Assembly: GCA_030686995.1 (NCBI GenBank) | Contig: CM060693.1 | Span: 120,679,228-120,743,227 of the forward strand | From: Artemisia argyi | Taxonomy: Eukaryota > Streptophyta > Magnoliopsida > Asterales > Asteraceae | Reading direction: 5' to 3' | DNA: 64,000 nt | In this document: positions 56,646 through 64,000 of the stretch, one piece after another | How the letters are laid out: each line of letters opens with the position of its first letter | Position numbering within the stretch: position 1 is the stretch's first letter | Position numbers and translations under genes: made by a program | The notes under the pieces: generated by a model | Database searches by the model: none | What the model was told of the DNA's origin: nothing | What the model saw: the letters and a program-made list of their open reading frames with translations, nothing else

Positions 56646-57630
56646 CTATAGCTGCTCTTTTGTGTCGATCCACCTTGTTAGTTCATCTTCGGTATAATCA
56701 CGGTAATCAACAATACCATCTAACTCCTCGAGTTTTATGGTCAGGATATTTTTTTGCTGATCTTTAAGACTTTTGTTTGTTTGAAGCCATTCCTTAAGGT
56801 CTTTTTTGAGTTGTTGTAGCTTGGATTTGAGTATTTGATCAGGCCTCCCATAGAATAGATGGGAGTCTAGGCTATTGATAACAGTTTCCCCAAGCCCAGG
56901 TTTTGTCATCCAAGAATTGAAAAATCTGAAAGGGGGTGGGCCGAAATCATGACTGGCTGTGTTGAGTATAAGGGGCCGGTGATCAGAGAGGGTTCTTGGG
57001 AGGGCAATGAGGGATGCATTGGGCCATTGGTTCATCCAATTTGTAGAGACAAGAACTCTGTCAATCTTACTCTTCTTGTGTCCATTGTCGGTAACATACG
57101 TGAACATTTTACCTTGCATTGTGTATTCCAAAAGGCCATTGTTGTGAATAAAATCATTGAAAGCAGTTGCACACGCATCCACAAATTGTGAGTTTTCTCT
57201 TTCGGATGGCTCTCTTAAAACATTTAAATCGCCAAGGATGATCCAAAGGCCACTTAGGTTGGTGATGAGTGTGGTGATTTCGTTCCAAAGATTGGTTTTT
57301 GCTTGGAGGTTTGGGGTGGTGATACATTTTATAAGGCCGGATGTGAGGAGGAGGTTTGGTGATTTGTGAGTGTTCTAGAGGGTGAAAAAAGACGGATCCC
57401 AAAGGCTTAGGAGTCCGCCAGAGCGACCTTCGATTCCTGTAGATGGGATAAAATCATGGCAAAAGTTGTTGTTTTCCCCAGAAATGTTGTGGAAATAAGC
57501 TTTGGCCATCTGAGCGATGTGTCTCTTGGATGCATATGAAGTTCAGGTTATGATTTGATTTCAGTTGGTTAACCCATCTGGATTTACCAGGGTCTTTAAT
57601 TCCACAGATATTTAGGGTTAGAAAATTCAT
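56646..57630 (-). pseudogene. LINE endonuclease (EEP fold)
   Basis: It starts near 57629 with MNFLTLNICGIKD and CIQETH, which give the catalytic Asn and Glu of apurinic-like endonucleases. Frame changes lie near 57470 and 57200. The frame 56646-57182 holds the end of the domain with KSKIDRVLVS and LSDHRPLIL (SDH motif), followed by a coiled linker. This enzyme nicks target DNA to start reverse transcription in active copies. Confidence 0.75.
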
Positions 57631-57811
57631 TGGGTTTGGTTTTGAGCCCGGTGTTGGTTTACAAGTCCCTGAACTTCCTTTTCAAAGCCCTCAAGTTGGA
57701 TGCCAATGCAATCCCCGACATTGATGGTATTTAAGGTTTCATCATCATATTGAGTGCTTGGGGGGTTCTGGTTTGTTTGAGGGTGTTGAGTTGTAGTGAT
57801 AGGAGGGGGTG

Positions 57812-58013
57812 GAAGCGCATTCTTAGACTATCTAGGTTCGTGTGTAAGCGCGTTCCAAAGTAAACGGTAATCACCAACGACGTTGTGATTATAAAAGTAT
57901 ATCTCGACTAACAAAAAAAATTTGTTATCGGTAAAAACGGTTTTTAATTATTGTAATGATTCGTAAATCATAGGTTTGCATTTACTATTCATGAGGGGAA
58001 ATTACAGGAGGTT
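57812..58013 (-). repeat. Inverted copy of a gypsy LTR start
   Basis: On the minus strand it starts TGTAACCTCCTGTAATTT at 58013 and matches 60408-60608 over about 200 bp with scattered changes, but in opposite orientation. The other side runs into the LINE at about 57820. Confidence 0.65.
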
Positions 58014-58149
58014 ACAATTATACATTTGGGAAGTGCGCGATCCGAAGGAGTTTAGTGTAAAAGATTATTGTCTAAACACTAACTCTGATAGTGTGGGAGA
58101 TTATGTGGATTGATAACGTACAAGTTATGTTTGTACCTTCATAGGTTGT

Positions 58150-59587
58150 TGATGCGTGCGATATGTAAGTGTAGCATAGGCTGTTTAAGCCTTTTCAAGT
58201 TTTAAATTTATATTTAGCCGACTTATTACTAACACACACACTTAACGAGCAGTGTACCCGATCAATATGCATACAGTGGTAAGTAGAGTGTTGAACACTA
58301 AGAATGGAACGTAATATCTAGTTGATTTAATCAGTATTTTAATATCTAAGTTAGTTTTACAATCCTAATCTAATAAAAAGGGGTTTCAGCCTGAGAGGCT
58401 GGCACGGATTTTAATAAACAGTAAAAAGTAAAACTAATGAGAACGAATCAGTGAATAGCAATCACGTACACAGATAGATAATAGAAACACGTAAGAAGAC
58501 CTATCCTTATAATTAAGTAGCTTGTCACTTGTTATATTGCTAGTTTTATATGATGAGTATCGTCATCTAATCTGTCTCGTTGGATCCTATATATCGCGAT
58601 TAAACCCTTAATGATTACTTATGTTTATCCTACTTTCTAGACACTAGATAAGCAGGCGAGGAACAGGTATGGTAGCCCAAAAGACTCAACTAAACACAGA
58701 GGTTATCAAAGCACAAATATAATTCACCAAAAACATCAATCATATAAACTTTAACTGATGGGAAAGCAATTTTAAGGGGAGCAGTATGGTGGCCATAAGC
58801 CCATCAATCCTGATGGATTAAAGCTTACGAATACAATAAACAAAACTACTTAATGAATTATACACATGCAGGACCTTCTTACGGCTTTAAGATCTTCGTT
58901 TAGGGCGTGTCTTGTGATGCTTCTTCGACTGAATTTGTCTCCTTAGGGTTTTTCTGTACACAAAACTCGTATCTGTCTTGGGGTATTTATAGGTTCTGTC
59001 TGAGGGGTCGATGTGGCACATGTTGATGATAGATGCGGCGCATCTACTTAACTTCGCGTGGGGTCCAAGATTATTAAATTCTAGAATATTCGTACACCGC
59101 CTTTAGACGCGGCGTAACTTGTTTCTTTATGCGGCGCATGATTTTTAACGTCTTGGATAGTATCTGGTGAAGTCTTTAGCTGATACGCCGTATGTTGTAA
59201 ATGAGATGCGGCGTATTTTGGAGTAGATCAAGTTGATTATCCTTCGTTGACCAAAGTTTCATATGCGGCGCATGTTGTAATTGGATGTGGTACATTCTTC
59301 AAAGTCAGGCAATGGTCTTCGAATTCATCTAAGTAATGTTGCGACGTATCTGTTTGAGAGAGATACGGCGCATCTCTTGAATTTCAGTAGACTTTACAAA
59401 TCTTGATCATTTAGCTCCATAATTCGTCCAATATCATTAACTTTCACCTATTGCTTGTTTTTATCTGAGAATCACTAAAGTAAACATAAAGGCACCAATT
59501 CTACTTATTTGATCTCAAAATAATATAAAACAAGTCAATTAAATAGGATAAATTATGCTAATGAAATGTACTTATTTGATCTCATCA
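58150..59587 (-). repeat. Solo LTR with perfect target duplication (1438 bp)
   Basis: It starts TGATGCGTGCG and ends TTTGATCTCATCA, and is flanked by GTTGT on both sides (58145-58149 and 59588-59592). The ends and size match the gypsy-type LTRs at 3202, 11716 and 15417, but the body is different, so it is a related subfamily. No internal part remains. Confidence 0.85.
58984..59374 (-). promoter_or_regulatory. Solo LTR U3: TATA box with GATGCGGCGCATC array
   Basis: CTATAAATA lies at 58984-58992 (minus). Upstream are about ten copies of a GATGCG-N-CGCATC dyad or its halves, for example at 59032, 59132, 59181, 59207, 59262 and 59362. The array occupies the same LTR position as the TGACGCCGTCA arrays of the sister subfamily. 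Confidence 0.55.
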
Positions 59588-60407
59588 GTTGTTTCTAAAC
59601 TTCTTGAATCATCAAGAAACAAACAACTTTTGTTATCTCCACAACCGAAGCCGATTACACAAGCGCTAGAAAGGCATGAAATTTAGCACTATAGATGAGA
59701 CAAGCTCTAATCTCTCAATGATACTTCCATGACGACATTACCATGACGCGCTACAAGAATAAGAGATTGACTTGACCTTATACTCCATGACTAGCTCGTG
59801 CATCAAGCACTTCATGATACGTCATCATCTCTGTCACTATGATGTTCAATGAGGAAACATCTCTTTCGACATGGAATACTCATTGAACAACTTCGTTGAC
59901 ATTCCATTCCTAACCCACTCATGACTATTTATATATTTCATTGGAAATATTTAGGTCATCTTATCTCAATTCGTTTTCTTCATACAAAACCTTTCGTTTC
60001 ATTCCCGAAAACCTCTTATGACCATTCAAATATTTCACTGGAAATATTAAGTCATCCGTCATATCCCTCTAATGACTATTTATATATTTCACTAGAAATA
60101 TTAAAAGTCAACTCATCTCGTACATTCTCGTTGTGAATTCCCGAGAATCACTCATGATTGTCTAATTATTTCACTGGAAATATTGAAGTCATTCCGTATA
60201 TCTTTCCAATGGCTATTTACTCGTTTCCTCGGAAACCTCTTGAATCATCATTAATCGTTTAGTCTAGTTTCTCTTATCACGAGAATTTATTAGATATAAA
60301 TTCTCTTCTCGTGTCAAAAGGTCTTGCTAAATAAGTAAGGCTCTTTCGTCAAAAACCAAAACTGGACAGAAAACTGCGTTAGCAGTGCACGGCACCACTA
60401 ACATTAG
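59588..60407. other. Unassigned repeat DNA with a degenerate minisatellite
   Basis: No supported ORF. 59920-60240 holds four to five diverged units of TATTTCACTGGAAATATT with CATGACTATTTATATA before it, spaced 70-110 bp. A word similar to the SIRE LTR palindrome (GCACGGCACCACTAACATTA) lies at 60387-60406. Confidence 0.45.
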
Positions 60408-60641
60408 TTGTAACCACCCGTAATTTTCCCTCCTAAATAGGAAATGCACACTCATGATTTACGAATCATTACGATAAATAAAAACCACTTTTACCGATAA
60501 CAAAATTTTTGTTTGTTAGTCGATATACACTTTTATAATCACAACGCCATTTGTGATCACCGTTTACGTTGGAACGCGCTTACACACGAACCTAGATAGT
60601 CTAAGTATCGCGAAATAATTTTTAACGTTTATTAAGTAACG

Positions 60642-60643
<2 letters not shown>

Positions 60644-60714
<71 letters not shown>
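60644..60714. repeat. (AT)n microsatellite, left (71 bp)
   Basis: An uninterrupted AT dinucleotide run borders the MITE-like unit on its left. Confidence 0.95.
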
Positions 60715-60716
<2 letters not shown>

Positions 60717-61127
60717 CTAGATCAAATAAGATCAATCTTAAAGTTGTAAAAATAAGATCCAACTAAAATCTGACAAGTGACACTCTCGTTAAAATAAAAT
60801 TAAATTTTTTATTGAGTACAAATAAAATTGTTAAAGTTTCGATGATTTACTTTTTTAAATTGAAGAAACCAAGGTGATACACTTTGATTCGACATGTAAT
60901 GTATCAGGTTAAGGTGATACACTTTGATTCGACATGTAAATTTATATTTGTGTATCACTAATTCAAACTCATGTATAAGTTTGTTATTAGTTGCTAGAAT
61001 GTTAATTCATATTAATACTTTATTTTTTGTGTATTATTACTAATATGGTTATTTATAAAATGGTTTTAGTAGTTGTTTAGACTAGATCTTATTTTTACAA
61101 CTTTAAGTTTGATCTCACATTAACCCT

Positions 61128-61130
<3 letters not shown>
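60715..61130. mobile_element. MITE-like unit flanked by (AT)n on both sides
   Basis: CTTAAAGTTGTAAAAATAAG at 60736-60755 is present inverted (CTTATTTTTACAACTTTAAG) near 61088-61107, giving terminal inverted repeats of about 40 bp with mismatches. There is no ORF. Inside, AAGGTGATACACTTTGATTC is duplicated with a 40-bp period (60871, 60911). Elements that sit within TA repeats are known (rice 'micron' type); assignment is inference. Confidence 0.65.

Positions 61131-61217
<87 letters not shown>
61131..61217. repeat. (AT)n microsatellite, right (87 bp)
   Basis: An uninterrupted AT run borders the MITE-like unit on its right. Confidence 0.95.
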
Positions 61218-61219
<2 letters not shown>

Positions 61220-63399
61220 CCGATAACTAACCAAATACGTCATAATAAATTCTCGAGCTCACGAAAATTCTCACGAACACTCCGTAACTACTCCTAACAT
61301 TGACACAACTTTCGAGACGAGTCATATGGGCCTACAAACCCCATTGGGCCTCGGCCTAACTCTGCCACATACTACACAAGCCAAACGGACCCTTTGATTT
61401 ATTTCTTTTCTTCCTTGGGCCTGGTCCACGCCACAAGCCCAAAAACAAATCCAAGCCCAAAATCCTTTAATATTTTCGAAAACCTTGTCCCCAAATCCGT
61501 TTACTTTGCTTCGTTTACTTCCAATTTTTACAAACGACACTTGAATATTTTTGCACCTCTCGTTAACCTTCCTACCCACGAATCATAAGTGACAAAGTGT
61601 TTTTCCTAACGTGCACGTTTAGTCGTTGAAAATCAAACAAAGCTTGGCCTTGTTTTTTACGTGTCCACAAGAACCAAAATTCTATTTTAAGTTCACAACA
61701 CCTCGTATCTTTCTAAACTTGGTGCCAAAGTCTCTCAAAACTTTCTAAACACGTTTTTATTATGTTTTGACCTTCCACAAATCCACAAATAAGTCAAGAC
61801 AAGCAAAAATGATGATTTCTTGTTGTCTTTCTCTCGTATACTATACCACAAGGACTATACATGTAATCCTTGCCACATTCTACTCGTTTTGACTCAAGTG
61901 GCAGCCATGAGAACTCATACAAGGGTCAAGCATAGTTTAAAAGGAATTGACCTCCTTTAAACTATAAATCTCAACTTCCTTTCATTGTTTTCTTGTTGTT
62001 TTCTTTCGGCATACACTCCACAAGGATGAAAACTTGCACCAACCTCACTATTTGCATGAGAATCATCACCTCCCCTTGTTGACCACATATTTCCAAGTCC
62101 AAACGCAAACCATGAACCTTATTGTTGTTTTCTCCTTGCTCGTATACCCACAAGGACGATTCTTGAACTACTCTTCATCATCACCTCACTATTTAAGTTT
62201 CTATACCTCATACTCTACTCCTTGGTCCCCAAGCTCACATTTCCCACGTTTCCTAAACCTTTTAGATATAAATACATGCGTACATGCATGTATAAGAGCC
62301 ATGCACGCCTTTTAAACCACACTTCCACTCACAAACTAGCTTCTAAGTCATTTGGGTAACGTATAACCTTGGTTATGCCTTTGGAAGTCTCGTAATCAAG
62401 TAATACTACACTTGGGTGACTTGTGTGTACGTGGGAGTCAAGTTCAAGCCTTCCTTGTTCGTTTCTAAGCCTCCAAGTCTCGTTCTACTCCACCAAATCT
62501 TGGTGAGGTGAGCCAAACTCGTCCCCTTTCTAATAATTCTTCACATTTTATTTTATTTACTTTAGCTAATTTCTCGTTAATATTAAGTTATAACATATAC
62601 TTATTATTAGCTAAACTATAAGTTTAACACGTTATAAACTAAGTTTAGTAAAACATTTAGCGATAATAATAATGTATAAGTACTCCTATAGACACGTTAC
62701 TAAGTCCCCTTGACCCCAACATTTAGCGATTTCAACCCGAACACTTAGAAAATTTTAGAAACTGAAAATGTTTTTAAACTTGTTTGGCCGACACATGCTT
62801 TGGCCACGTATATCTTAAACGAGCCACATAACGTATTGTTTTTAAAGTGTAACCTATTAGTTTACGTGATAAACTAACGAGGCACGTAAATTACTCACTC
62901 CTATACCCTCACATGATCCCTCGTTAAACCCCAAAGCATGTCGCGTTTTCTAAAACTTACAAACCTACGTTTGGGCTTATAAGCCCAATAAGCCGAAAAT
63001 AAGCTTATGGAATAAGCTGATCATACCAACCATTTTTCAAAGTTTTTAGAGTCTAAGTATGAGCCCAAAGCTAAGCCCAATAGTTTCCCAAGCCCAAAGA
63101 TATTAAAAACCTTAACGGGCCTAGCTATTAGCTCGTTAAAGGCCCAATTAACTCAAAATAAGCTCTTTTTGGGAAATAAGCTGTTGTAAAACTTGAATAA
63201 ACTGTTTTTAAACTTATTTATAAAATAAAAATGTTAAGTTTTGAAGTTGGTAAAGTTTGGACTATTTTTGCCAAAGTTTTGAAGTCGAGGGACTAAAACT
63301 GTCAAAATGGAAACTTATGGTGAAAACTGTCATTTTGACATCTTGTGATGAAAACTATAAATCTAGAAAGTTTTGGGTATAAAATGTAAATATAACATA

Positions 63400-64000
63400 T
63401 GTGGAAAACTAGAAAGGGGGTTGAATAGTTTACTGTTTAAAATCTTTTTAACTTGTTTAGTTAGCTTTGAAACTTTCCGTTTGATCAAAGATATATACAC
63501 AAACACAATATATAACATGCAAGTAAATGAAAGAAACGATCAAACCACAACACGAGTATTTATCGTGGTTCGGCTACAAGGACTCTTTTTCCTTGCCCTA
63601 CGTCCACGCCCCGAGTATCCAACTCGAGAGTTTCTTTCACTAGTCAACAAGCTCCTTTCACCGGTGGAGAAAACCTTACACGTCGCTTATACTTTTACCG
63701 ACACTAAGCTAGATGTCGAGTTCTTTACCAAGGGTACAACCACTCCCGTTAGTTCTTTTACAAGGGTACAACTACTCCCGATACACTTTGTATTTTGAGG
63801 ACTAAAATACTAACCGATCACTACTGAAAATACACAATCCAATGAAGTGTAAACTACACAAGTCTACACAATACTAAGCTAACAAGTCTTGCAACGTTGT
63901 GTTGAATACTTGTTACTTTTTATGAACTCGTGAATCTCTTTGCTACAAAAAGAAACATCACATATGAAATGTTAAAGGGTTAGATGAAAGAATGAATGAA
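63400..64000 (-). repeat. SIRE-like LTR, outer edge, runs off the window
   Basis: Read on the minus strand it ends TTCTAGTTTTCCACA at 63400 and matches the last 400 bp of the LTR at 49601-50987. No primer site lies beyond 63400, so this is the outer edge of a 3' or solo LTR in minus orientation; the element, if any, lies to the right. A 32-bp tandem (CAAGGGTACAACCACTCCCG) is doubled at 63720-63783. The plus-strand ORF across it is a chance frame. Confidence 0.7.

Larger units (their letters stand above)
53928..57829 (-). mobile_element. LINE (plant L1-type), 5'-truncated
   Basis: On the minus strand: endonuclease (56646-57630), reverse transcriptase (55203-56426) and zf-RVT region (54180-55202), then a T-run on the plus strand at 53928-53934, consistent with a short poly-A tail. 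Upstream of ORF2 (57630-57829) is a short Pro/Asn-rich remnant that may be the end of ORF1. The insertion side near 57829 lies inside a gypsy LTR piece. No target duplication could be confirmed. Confidence 0.8.
60408..63399 (+). mobile_element. Gypsy-type LTR start and body, truncated
   Basis: TGTAACCACCCGTAATTTTC at 60408 is a typical start of Tekay/Del-type LTRs. The next 200 bp have an inverted twin at 57812-58013. No coding sequence follows. An (AT)n-flanked MITE interrupts it (60644-61217). ATATAAATACATG near 62268 may be its TATA box. A GGGACTAAAACTGTCAAAAT stretch lies near 63287. A SIRE-like LTR cuts it at 63400. Confidence 0.5.

Noticed and set aside
63373..63798. Plus-strand ORF of 141 codons at the right end
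   Set aside because: It lies wholly in the inverted SIRE-like LTR and the DNA matches the noncoding LTR at 49601-50987; no protein motif is present.

Overview
This is nuclear DNA of a flowering plant. It holds split genes with GT-AG introns, one of them for a chloroplast protein, inside a dense set of LTR retrotransposons, LINEs, a SINE and small DNA transposons. The wording of several Gag and protease ORFs looks like repeats of the daisy family (Asteraceae), but that family-level guess is inference. I see no prokaryotic, organellar, rRNA or tRNA gene and no CRISPR array.

Layout. 1-590: tail of an LTR element. 591-16861: a nest of retroelements on the minus strand. An outer Ty3/gypsy-type Gag-protease element (LTR 15417-16861) was split at 3202-13133 by a sister element with two LTRs, and that sister was split at 6370-9676 by a small LTR element with 408-bp LTRs. 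16862-23861: a degenerate Ty1/copia element, minus strand, with its 5' LTR at 23378-23861; the outer gypsy LTR abuts its 3' side. 24003-28331: a 4.3-kb solo LTR with perfect 5-bp target duplications. 28332-39400: the main host gene, 13 coding exons giving 666 residues, a plastid protein with a degenerate kinase domain and a PAP/fibrillin domain (plastid-lipid-associated protein 14 type). Its introns hold a SINE and a LINE remnant. 41021-42730: a two-exon F-box gene on the minus strand with a Ser/Asp-repeat tail. 44750-45876: gypsy LTR-like fragment. 45877-49540: a copia fragment split by a hAT-type element. 49601-53927: SIRE-like copia LTR and broken gag, split by a Stowaway MITE. 53928-57829: LINE. 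57812-63399: gypsy LTR-like fragments in inverted orientation around a second solo LTR, plus an (AT)n-flanked MITE. 63400-64000: edge of another SIRE-like LTR.

Only the PAP14-type gene and the F-box gene look like working host genes; nearly every element ORF has stops, frameshifts or insertions. The most unusual pattern is that at least four unrelated LTR families carry a family-specific inverted-repeat 'word' just upstream of the LTR TATA box. The words are TGACGCCGTCA, GATGCGGCGCATC, a 30-bp palindrome around GGTACCACTAAA, and AGCAGTG-type dyads. In several families the same word reappears inside the element, even within coding sequence. A second notable point is that the two nested gypsy-type sisters share LTR, gag and 3' region but carry different protease modules and no reverse transcriptase or integrase.
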